Below are positions 8,042 to 15,674 of a DNA stretch of 64,000 bases, one piece after another. The stretch spans positions 434,001 to 498,000 of the forward strand of contig NZ_JAAVTX010000005.1 of assembly GCF_012163145.1 (NCBI RefSeq), in the 5' to 3' direction. The notes below the pieces were generated by a model. The model did not search any database. It saw only the letters and a program-made list of their open reading frames with translations, and was not told where the DNA came from. The translations under genes and the position numbers were made by a program. Position 1 is the stretch's first letter. Each line of letters begins with the position of its first letter. This DNA comes from Falsiroseomonas frigidaquae. Lineage in GTDB: Bacteria > Pseudomonadota > Alphaproteobacteria > Acetobacterales > Acetobacteraceae.

Positions 8042-9082
8042 TCAGCCGTTGGTGAAGTTGATCCGCTCCATGCCGAAGAACTTCACGACCTGGCCATTGA
8101 TCGTGATCTGGCCATTCGACGGGCCGTTGAAGACGATGGAGTTGCCCTGGAAGCTGTAGGAGCCGCCTTCGTACATCATGATGTTGCCGGAGGAGATGCT
8201 GCTGAAGGGCGTCCCCTCGATGACCACCGAATCCTGGCCGGCGACGCCATGGAATTCATCATTACCTTCGCCGGGGCTCCAGTAGAACACGTCGTTGCCG
8301 TCGCCGCCGAAGGCCTTGTCGTCGCCAGCGCCCATGCGGAAGCTGTCATTGCCATCACCACCATGCGCCTGGTCGCTGCCGGCGCCGGCATTGAACTGGT
8401 TGTCACCGCTGCCGACCGGCTGCCAGCTGCCGTCACTTCCGGCACCCCAGGTGTTCGAACCCGCCAGGTTGTCTACACCCGAAGTCCCGGTGATCACGCT
8501 GCTGCCGGGGGTGGCCGGCGGCGTCACGGGCGGCGTTACAGGCGGCGCCACCGTGGTGTCGGGCATGGTCAGTTGTTCGACACCGAAGAAGCGAACGGTT
8601 TCGCCATTCACCGTGAACTGGCCGTTGGCTGGACCATTGAAGACAATGCTGTGGCCGACGATCGAATAGCTGCCTTGGTAGAGCTGCAGCCCGTCGGTGA
8701 CCTGCTGGAGCGAGAGCCCCTCCACCATCACGTTGTCGGCCCCGGTGCCGCCGTGCAGCTCGTCATTGCCGTCGCCGGCGCGCCACCACAGGGTGTCATT
8801 CCCGTCGCCGCCAAAGACCTTGTCGCCATCGCCGGTGCCGCCGCGAAGGTGATCATGGCCATCGCCGCCATGCAGTTCGTCGGCCCCACCGCCGCCAGCG
8901 AGCACGTCGTTGCCGCTGTTCACGGGCTGGTCGCCGGCCCAGGTGGCCGATCCCATAAGCTTGTCCCCGCCGTCGCCACCGACCAGCGTGTCGTCGCCCG
9001 CGCCACCGGATCGTTCGTTGAAACCTCCAACCACAATCTCAAGCGTCTTAATATCGATTACATGCGGCTTTTTGGTGGACAC
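8042..9082 (-). CDS. Double-glycine-leader RTX repeat protein, likely exported substrate
   Basis: 346 residues starting at a GTG with GGAAG 8 nt upstream. Residues 1-20 form a leader ending IDIKTLEIVVGG: hydrophobic residues at -12 (Ile), -7 (Leu) and -4 (Val) and Gly-Gly at -2/-1, the pattern cut by C39 peptidases. The rest is an internal duplication: module A (about 28-174) and module B (about 199-346) each hold RTX nonapeptides (GGDGNDTLWW, GGDGNDVFYW) followed by a near-identical region (SIVFNGPANGQFTVNG and SIVFNGPSNGQITING, then FFG). A proline linker (about 179-192) joins them. There is no cysteine. It lies divergent to an HlyD/C39-ABC/ABC operon, its probable exporter. Biological activity is unknown. 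Confidence 0.85.
   Translation of the reverse strand: MSTKKPHVIDIKTLEIVVGGFNERSGGAGDDTLVGGDGGDKLMGSATWAGDQPVNSGNDVLAGGGGADELHGGDGHDHLRGGTGDGDKVFGGDGNDTLWWRAGDGNDELHGGTGADNVMVEGLSLQQVTDGLQLYQGSYSIVGHSIVFNGPANGQFTVNGETVRFFGVEQLTMPDTTVAPPVTPPVTPPATPGSSVITGTSGVDNLAGSNTWGAGSDGSWQPVGSGDNQFNAGAGSDQAHGGDGNDSFRMGAGDDKAFGGDGNDVFYWSPGEGNDEFHGVAGQDSVVIEGTPFSSISSGNIMMYEGGSYSFQGNSIVFNGPSNGQITINGQVVKFFGMERINFTNG
9023..9082 (-). other. Predicted double-glycine leader peptide (20 codons)
   Basis: Codons 1-20 of the RTX gene. The predicted cut is after Gly20, leaving FNERSGG at the mature N-terminus. The leader is short and contains Lys4, Lys5 and Lys12, more like a bacteriocin-type leader than the long nitrile-hydratase-like leaders usual for NHLM systems. 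Cleavage is inference from the motif and from the intact C39 domain encoded next door. Confidence 0.6.
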
Positions 9083-9194
9083 GGATCGATCTTCCCAAAG
9101 CGTCTCGAAATACTTTATCGTTGCGCCCTTGGCGTATCAACACAGAATGAAACCGATTGCGTTAAGGTTCGGGCAGAGACGCAGGTTCCCAAGC

Positions 9195-9220
9195 CCGTGC
9201 AACTCCGTCACTCTGCACGG
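9195..9220. promoter_or_regulatory. Inverted repeat in the divergent promoter region of the RTX/export locus
   Basis: Arms CCGTGCA (9195-9201) and TGCACGG (9214-9220) are perfect complements around a 12-nt spacer, inside the 183-bp region separating the RTX gene (leftward) from the HlyD gene (rightward). A T-run (TTTTTT) follows about 12 nt later, too far for a classic terminator. It could be an operator for a dimeric regulator or a leader hairpin; no regulator gene is adjacent. Confidence 0.3.
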
Positions 9221-9265
9221 CCGCTGGAATCTATTTTTTGACGTAGCGGGGAATGTCTGGAAACG

Positions 9266-10555
9266 ATGTCTGCCCCTCCCCTGTTCCGCCGCGAGGCCGT
9301 CGCCGAGGCCGCGGCACCCGACCGATACGATGAGGCGCTGCGGGTCATGCGCCCGCTGAGCTGGGTCATTGGCGGCGTCCTGCTTGGCATGGCCCTCATT
9401 GGCCTGGTCTGGGCGTCCCTCGTCGACGTGCCGGTCAAGGTCGCCGGCCGGGGGATTCTTCTGCCGCCGGGCGGTGTGGTCGACATCGTGGCCGACACGG
9501 ATGGCCGAATCGAATCCCTCATGGTGCGGCCGGGCGATCGCGTCGAGGCCGGCAGGCCGGTTGCGCAGGTCGACCAGTCCGAGGTCCGGCTGCAACTGGC
9601 GCTCGCCGAGGGCCAGGCCGCCGACGCGGCGCGTCATCGCCGCGAGCTGCTGGATTTCCATCGGCGGGAAGAGGCAGCCGCCGATGCTTTCAGGATCGCC
9701 CGCGACGCCGCCCTGACGCAGAACCTCCGCCTCCTCGAGGAACGCCTGGGGATGATGCGGGAGCGGGAGGATGTGCTCCGCGGCCTGTCGCAACAGAACC
9801 TGGTGAATCGTGACCGTGCCCTGTTCGCGCGGGTGGAGGTGTTCCAGGTCCGGGAACAGATCGCCGCGGCGCGCAACGAGCGGGAGCAGCTGATCCTCGA
9901 CCAGGCGCTGAAACGCACGCAGCGAGAGCGGGAGACGATGGAGTCCGAGCGCCGGGCGGATGAGACCGGCCGCCAGGCGCAGGCCCTCCGCGACCGGCTG
10001 CTGCGGCTAGGGGTGGTGATGGCCCCCTATTCGGGCATCGTCGTCGAATCCAAGGTCAATGAAGGCCAGGTGATCCAGCGCGGCACGCCGCTGCTGACCA
10101 TCGAGCGCGATCCCGAAAGCGGTCACGGCGGTCCGGTCGCCGTCGTCTATGTCACGGCACAGGATGGCAAGCGCCTGGCGGAAGGCCTGCGGGTCGAGGT
10201 TTCACCGTCCTCGACGCGGCGGGAGGAGCATGGCTTCGTCTACGGCCGTGTCATCCGCGTCGCCCATGTGCCCGCATCCTCCGCCGGCCTGCTGCGGACG
10301 CTGCAGAACGACCAGCTCGTCCGCAGCTTCACCACGGGGCTGGGCACGCCTTTTGAGGTCGAAGTGGCGCTGGAGCGCGATCCGTCCACCCGAAGCGGCT
10401 TGCGCTGGTCAACCGGTAGCGGCCCCGATTTCGCTGTTGAGTCCGGGACCTTGGCCGAAGCGGAGTTCACCGTGCGGTCGGTGCGCCTGATCGGCCTTGC
10501 CTTCCCTGCAGTCCGTGGCTGGCTCACCCGCTCGGCAGACGCCGGCACGCTATGA
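9266..10555 (+). CDS. HlyD-family periplasmic adaptor of NHLM-type export system
   Basis: 429 residues: a cytoplasmic N-terminus, one membrane span at about residues 34-54 (WVIGGVLLGMALIGLVW), a biotinyl/lipoyl-like half (ADTDGRIESLMVRPGDRVEAG), a long arginine/glutamate-rich coiled coil (about 110-240), the second half (VVMAPYSGIVVESKVNEGQVI), and a beta-barrel end. Such adaptors link inner-membrane ABC exporters to an outer-membrane channel; no TolC-type gene is in the window. The stop overlaps the start of the peptidase-ABC gene by 4 nt. Gene order adaptor, C39-ABC, ABC matches the NHLM (nitrile hydratase leader microcin) transport set. Confidence 0.88.
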   Translation: MSAPPLFRREAVAEAAAPDRYDEALRVMRPLSWVIGGVLLGMALIGLVWASLVDVPVKVAGRGILLPPGGVVDIVADTDGRIESLMVRPGDRVEAGRPVAQVDQSEVRLQLALAEGQAADAARHRRELLDFHRREEAAADAFRIARDAALTQNLRLLEERLGMMREREDVLRGLSQQNLVNRDRALFARVEVFQVREQIAAARNEREQLILDQALKRTQRERETMESERRADETGRQAQALRDRLLRLGVVMAPYSGIVVESKVNEGQVIQRGTPLLTIERDPESGHGGPVAVVYVTAQDGKRLAEGLRVEVSPSSTRREEHGFVYGRVIRVAHVPASSAGLLRTLQNDQLVRSFTTGLGTPFEVEVALERDPSTRSGLRWSTGSGPDFAVESGTLAEAEFTVRSVRLIGLAFPAVRGWLTRSADAGTL

Positions 10556-12723
10556 CGGATGATGTGGCCAGCACCCCCCGCACGGCCCGGCGGGTTCGCA
10601 CGCCGACGGTGCTGCAGATGGAGGCGGTGGAATGCGGCGCGGCGGCGCTGGGCATCATCCTCGGCTTCTACGGCCGCTGGGTGGCGCTTGAGGAATTGCG
10701 CGTGGCCTGCGGCGTGTCGCGTGATGGCAGCCGCGCCAGCCACCTGGCCTCCGCGGCCCGCCAGTACGGCATGCAGGTGCAGGCCTTCCGGATGGAGCCG
10801 AGCCACATCCCCGGCATGCGGCTGCCGCTGATCGCCCATTGGGGCATGAACCATTTCGTGGTGATCGAGGGCATCGGCCCGCGCTACGTCCACATCAACG
10901 ACCCCGCCAGCGGCCCTCGCCGCATCACGCGGGAGGAGCTGGACCGCAACTTCACCGGCGTCACCCTGGTGCTGGAGCCTGGCCCGGACTTCCGCAAGGG
11001 CGGGGAGCCGCCGCGCGCGGTGGGCGGCATCCTGCGCCGCCTGCGCGGCAACGAGGCGAGCTTCGGCTTCCTCGTGGGCGTCAGCATGTTGCTGATGATC
11101 CCAGCCCTGCTGGTGCCTGCCTTTTCGCAGGTCTTCGTCGACGACGTGCTGGTCGGCCGCTTCGATTCCTGGCTGACGCCGCTGCTGCTCGGCATGGCAG
11201 GGGCAGCCGCGGCGATGGCCGTCGTCACCTGGCTGCAGCTCGACCTGCTGCTGCGGCTGGAGACGCGGCTCTCCGTTGCCGGCTCCGCCGCCTTCCTCGA
11301 AAGGCTGATGCGCCTGCCGGTCGCATTCTTCGCCCAGCGCCATCCGGGCGATGTCGCCGGCCGGGTGCTGCTGAACGACCGGATCGCGCGGCTCGTGTCC
11401 GGCGATGTGGGGCGCGGCCTGCTGGGGCTGATCACGGCGCTGGCCTACGCCGCGGTGATGGCCCTGTACGACCGGCAGCTGACAGGCGTGGTGATACTGG
11501 CCGCCATCATCAACCTGGCGGCCCTGGCATCGCTCAGCCGGTCGCTGAGCGACGACAACCAGCGCCTGCTGTCCCGCACACTGCGCTCCGAGGGCCTGGG
11601 CAAGCAGGGCCTGCAGATGATCGAGACCTATCGCTCCTCCGGCAGCGAGAGCCTTCTTCTAGCCCAGCTTGCCGGTACGCGCGCCGGCGTGGCCAACATC
11701 ACCCAAAGCCTGGCGCTGCGCCGCGGTGTGCTGGAGGGCCTTCCCGCCTTCGTCGCGATCGCCGCGGCCGCCGCTGTGCTGGTGCTTGGCGGATCCCGCA
11801 TCATGGAGGGCGCGATGACCGTCGGCCAGCTTGTCGCCTTCCAGGCGCTGACCGTGGGGTTCATGGGGCCGGTTGCGCAGCTGGTCGGCGTCGCGACGCA
11901 GATGCAGGACGCCAAGGCGAACCTGACTTTGCTGGAAGACACCATGCATCACCCGCTGGCCGCCGAATTCGGGGCAGCCCCGGCCCGTGCCGCGGCGGCC
12001 CGCTTCACCGGCCATGTGGAACTCCGCGACGTGGTCTTCGGCCATAGCCGGCTGGAGGCACCGCTGCTGGACGGCATCTCACTGACCCTGGAGCCGGGCC
12101 GCCGCCTCGGCATCGTGGGCGGGTCGGGGTCCGGGAAGTCGACTTTGGCGCTGCTGATCGCCGGCCTCTATCGCCCCTGGTCTGGGGAGATCCTGATCGA
12201 CGGCCGTCCCCTGGATTCCATCCCGCGTGAGGAATTGCGGAGAGAGGTCGCAGTCGTGGACCAGCAAGGCTACCTGTTCGACGGCACCATCCGCGACAAC
12301 ATCGCCATGTGGGATCCAACGCTGGCCGATGAGCGTCTTGTCGAGTGCGCCCAGGATGCGGCCATTCATGACGAAATTCTGGCGCGGCGCGGTGGTTATG
12401 CCGGGGTGGTGGCGGAGGAGGGCCGCAACTGGTCCGGTGGCCAGCGCGCCCGCCTGGAAATGGCACGCGCCATCGTCACCGATCCGTCGATCTTGGTGCT
12501 CGACGAGGCGACGGCCTCACTCGACAACCGATCCGAGGCGACGGTGATGCGGAACCTGCGCCGGCGCGGCTGCACCATGATCCTGATCGCCCATCGCCTG
12601 GCCCTGGTGCGCGATTGCGACGAAGTGATCGTGATGGAGCGCGGCCGTATCATCCAACGCGGCCGGCCGGAGGAGCTGGCCGGTGCTGTCGGTCCTTTCC
12701 GCAAGATGCTCGCCAGTGGCTGA
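10552..12723 (+). CDS. C39 peptidase-containing ABC transporter (NHLM-type, PCAT)
   Basis: 723 residues in three parts. The N-terminal C39 peptidase (about 15-145) is intact: Gln22 and Cys28 in LQMEAVECGAAALG, His101 in WGMNHFVVIEG, Asp117 in INDPASG. The transmembrane domain spans about 160-450. The ATPase domain has Walker A GGSGSGKST at about 524-532, signature WSGGQ at about 627, and Walker B ILVLDEATASLD at about 646-657. Enzymes of this class cut substrates after a Gly-Gly leader and pump the mature part across the inner membrane. The likely substrate is the RTX protein encoded divergently. Overlaps its neighbour upstream by 4 nt and is 2 bp from the next gene, so all three are one operon. 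Confidence 0.93.
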   Translation: MTDDVASTPRTARRVRTPTVLQMEAVECGAAALGIILGFYGRWVALEELRVACGVSRDGSRASHLASAARQYGMQVQAFRMEPSHIPGMRLPLIAHWGMNHFVVIEGIGPRYVHINDPASGPRRITREELDRNFTGVTLVLEPGPDFRKGGEPPRAVGGILRRLRGNEASFGFLVGVSMLLMIPALLVPAFSQVFVDDVLVGRFDSWLTPLLLGMAGAAAAMAVVTWLQLDLLLRLETRLSVAGSAAFLERLMRLPVAFFAQRHPGDVAGRVLLNDRIARLVSGDVGRGLLGLITALAYAAVMALYDRQLTGVVILAAIINLAALASLSRSLSDDNQRLLSRTLRSEGLGKQGLQMIETYRSSGSESLLLAQLAGTRAGVANITQSLALRRGVLEGLPAFVAIAAAAAVLVLGGSRIMEGAMTVGQLVAFQALTVGFMGPVAQLVGVATQMQDAKANLTLLEDTMHHPLAAEFGAAPARAAAARFTGHVELRDVVFGHSRLEAPLLDGISLTLEPGRRLGIVGGSGSGKSTLALLIAGLYRPWSGEILIDGRPLDSIPREELRREVAVVDQQGYLFDGTIRDNIAMWDPTLADERLVECAQDAAIHDEILARRGGYAGVVAEEGRNWSGGQRARLEMARAIVTDPSILVLDEATASLDNRSEATVMRNLRRRGCTMILIAHRLALVRDCDEVIVMERGRIIQRGRPEELAGAVGPFRKMLASG

Positions 12724-12725
12724 CC

Positions 12726-15668
12726 ATGCCTGACACACTGCCCGCGAATCTGGCCGCGCCGCCACAGCCGGCCGAGCCCCATACGCTGCCGGCGCATGCG
12801 CCCCTGCATCTGGACGACGCTTCCGCACGCTGGCTGGTCACGTCTGGCACGGTGACCCTGTTCGCCACCCGCCCGGCGCGCGCGCCAGCAACCGAGGGGC
12901 CGCGGCGCTACATCGGGACCGTCACCGCGGGCGGGCTTCTCTGCGGGCTCGGCGTCGATGACATGGGTGCCAATCTGATTGCGGTTGGCACCGCCGAGAC
13001 CCGCATCGCGCCGCTGGAGCAGCCCCCTTCGCCGCTGGATGCGGAGTGGAGCAACCGGTTGGCGCAGGCGACCACCCTTTGGTGCAGGACGCTCGCGGAG
13101 GGCCTGGCCCGGCCCATGGCGCCGCGGCCTCGTGCGGATGTCGCGATAAGCGCAGCGCTCGGCACAGTCCAGACCGCGCCCAACGCAACGCTCGCTACTC
13201 GTGGGCCGCCCATCTGGCTGCGCCTACCGCCTGGTTCCTGGCTGTTCCTGGGACTGGAGCCGGTTGCCGGCCTGGTGCCGCTGCCAGCGGAAGCCTGGCT
13301 GACCGGCAGCGGCGGCCTGGTCGCTGCAGTGCCGGCTCTCGACGCCATGGCGGATCCCGCCTGGGAAGCTGGGCTCGCAACCTACAATGCCGCCTGCCTC
13401 GGCGCCCTGTCCTCGGCACTGGCGCTCGACGCTGCCGATGAACTGAACCGCCTGCGACTGCGGGCAGAGCGGGACGAGGAAGCTGGCGCGGAACAGCGGA
13501 CCGCCTTCGCCGCAATCCTTGGGAACCCGCCGGAAGTACAGGCCGCCGCGGATGGCGACCCGCTGATGCCGGTCTTCCGCATCATTGCCAGCCGTCTGGG
13601 CGTGCGTGCCAAGCGGCCGATCCGGGTGCGACGGGCCGATATCGACGCGGTTCCGACGCTGCAGGAACTCGCCCGGGCGTCCGGGCTGCGGCTGCGGCCG
13701 GCGCATCTGCCCGATGGCTGGTGGCGTGACGACCATGGCCCGCTGTTCGGCACGCTGAATGGCGCAACGGTGGCACTGCTGCCGCATCGCGGCGGCTACC
13801 GGCTGCACACGGCCGACAAGTTGGCGGGCCAACGCGTCGATCCAGCTCTGGCCCAACAAATCAGTCGGGAGGCGCTGGCGCCCATCATCCCGCTGCCGCG
13901 CAAGGCACTTGGGCTGACGGACCTGATCGGCAGCGGCATGCGCGGCAGTGGGCACGATGTCACCGCCATCTTCGCCACCATGCTGATCGGCGCGGCGCTG
14001 GGCCAGGCGGTGCCACTCGGCACGGGCATTGCTTTCTCGCTGCTGATCCCCGGCGGGCATCTGGGCGAACTGACGCAGCTTGGGCTTGCCCTCGTGCTCG
14101 TCGCGGCGGTGGGTTGGGCTGTGAAGCTGGGCAGCGAGATCGCCCGCCAGCGCATCGAGGCCAAGGCCGGACCGGCCCTTCATGCTGCTGTCTGGGACCG
14201 CGTCATGCGCCTGCCCATGGCGACGCTGAACCGGCAGACGGTCGGCGAAACCTCCGGCCGCGCTGGCTCGGCCATCAGCCTGGCCATGCAGTTGCGGGCC
14301 TTCAGCTTCACCATCATCAGCGCGGTGGCGACGATCCTGTCCTCCTGCGTCCTGATGCTGCTGTCCCAGCCGCTCGCTGCGGCGGTCGCCGTCGGCATGC
14401 TGGCGCTGCAACTGGCCGCGGCGAACCTGGCCGGCTGGCTGCAGGCCCGCGCCTTCGCGACGGGCGAGGCCCTGTCCGGTCTGGCCGACGCGATGGTGTT
14501 CCAGATCATCTCCGGCCTGGTGAAGCTGCGCCTGGCGGGGGCGGAAGCGCGTGCGCAGACGGTCTGGTCGGGACGCTTCGCCGAAATGCGCCGCCGCCTG
14601 GCCGCCGCCCGGCGCATCAGCAATGTCTATGATGCCTTCGCCGCCGGCTTCACCGTGCTGTCCACAGCCGCGGCCTTCCTGATCATCGCGATGATGCAGC
14701 AGGTGGAGATCGGCGAGCCGCCGCCCAGCCTGTCCTCTGTCATGACCTTCATCGCTGCCTACGGCCTGATGGTCGCGTCCGGCACGCAGCTGGCGAAGAC
14801 CATGTTCGCGCTGTGGTTCCTGATGCCGACGCGCAAATTCGCCCAGCCCCTGCTGGATGCCCTGCCGGAGGCAGATACCGGCAAGGTCGATCCGGGGCGG
14901 CTGAGTGGTGCGATAGACCTGTCGAACCTCGCCTTCCGCTACGGTCCGTCCGAATCCTGGATTTTCTCCGGCCTGTCGATGCGGATCGAGGCTGGCGAAT
15001 ATGTCGCAATCGTCGGACGGTCAGGCGCCGGGAAATCCACCCTTGTGCGCCTCCTGCTTGGTCTGGAGGAGCCCATCAGCGGCGCCATCTACATGGATGG
15101 GCACGATATCCGCGGGCTGGATCTCACCGTGCTGCGGCAGCAGATCGCAACAGTCCTGCAATCCGCACGCCTGCCCCCCGGGAGCCTGCGGGATGCGGTG
15201 CGCGGCCTGGCTCAGGTGAGCGAGGCCGAGATCTGGCACGCGCTGGAGCAGGCCGCCTTGGCTGCGGATGTGCGCGCGATGCCGATGGGGCTTGAGACCA
15301 TGCTGACCGATGCCAGCCGCGTGCTGTCCGGCGGCCAGGTGCAGCGCCTGCTGTTGGCGCGCGCCTTGCTACAGAAGCCCGCGGTTCTGATCCTGGACGA
15401 GGCGACCAGCGCGCTGGACAACATCACCCAGCGCGCGACCATGCGGGCCATCCGCACGATGCCGGCGACCCGCATCGTCATCGCGCATCGCCTGTCCACC
15501 ATCCGAAATGCGGACCGCATCATCGTGCTCGATGGCGGTCGCATCGTGGAGAGCGGCAGCTTCGAGCAGCTCCTGCAGCGCAAGGGCGGGTTCTTCGCCC
15601 GCCAATACGCCGAGGAAGCCCGCTGGCAGGCCGCAGCGGGCGCGGACCAGGAGGGCGGGGCTGCCTGA
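12726..15668 (+). CDS. Second ABC transporter of NHLM-type export system (no peptidase)
   Basis: 980 residues. An N-terminal region of about 400 residues begins with a cyclic-nucleotide-binding-like beta fold (LDDASARWLVTSG...RRYIGTVTAGG) and carries no C39 catalytic cysteine. Then come a six-helix ABC exporter domain (about 430-715) and an ATPase with AIVGRSGAGKST, signature LSGGQ, and VLILDEATSALD. This architecture matches the second ATP-binding protein of NHLM bacteriocin-type exporters, thought to pair with the peptidase-bearing partner. Start chosen at the ATG 2 bp after the partner's stop. A heterodimer with the upstream transporter is inferred, not shown. Confidence 0.9.
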   Translation: MPDTLPANLAAPPQPAEPHTLPAHAPLHLDDASARWLVTSGTVTLFATRPARAPATEGPRRYIGTVTAGGLLCGLGVDDMGANLIAVGTAETRIAPLEQPPSPLDAEWSNRLAQATTLWCRTLAEGLARPMAPRPRADVAISAALGTVQTAPNATLATRGPPIWLRLPPGSWLFLGLEPVAGLVPLPAEAWLTGSGGLVAAVPALDAMADPAWEAGLATYNAACLGALSSALALDAADELNRLRLRAERDEEAGAEQRTAFAAILGNPPEVQAAADGDPLMPVFRIIASRLGVRAKRPIRVRRADIDAVPTLQELARASGLRLRPAHLPDGWWRDDHGPLFGTLNGATVALLPHRGGYRLHTADKLAGQRVDPALAQQISREALAPIIPLPRKALGLTDLIGSGMRGSGHDVTAIFATMLIGAALGQAVPLGTGIAFSLLIPGGHLGELTQLGLALVLVAAVGWAVKLGSEIARQRIEAKAGPALHAAVWDRVMRLPMATLNRQTVGETSGRAGSAISLAMQLRAFSFTIISAVATILSSCVLMLLSQPLAAAVAVGMLALQLAAANLAGWLQARAFATGEALSGLADAMVFQIISGLVKLRLAGAEARAQTVWSGRFAEMRRRLAAARRISNVYDAFAAGFTVLSTAAAFLIIAMMQQVEIGEPPPSLSSVMTFIAAYGLMVASGTQLAKTMFALWFLMPTRKFAQPLLDALPEADTGKVDPGRLSGAIDLSNLAFRYGPSESWIFSGLSMRIEAGEYVAIVGRSGAGKSTLVRLLLGLEEPISGAIYMDGHDIRGLDLTVLRQQIATVLQSARLPPGSLRDAVRGLAQVSEAEIWHALEQAALAADVRAMPMGLETMLTDASRVLSGGQVQRLLLARALLQKPAVLILDEATSALDNITQRATMRAIRTMPATRIVIAHRLSTIRNADRIIVLDGGRIVESGSFEQLLQRKGGFFARQYAEEARWQAAAGADQEGGAA

Positions 15669-15674
15669 TCGGCC

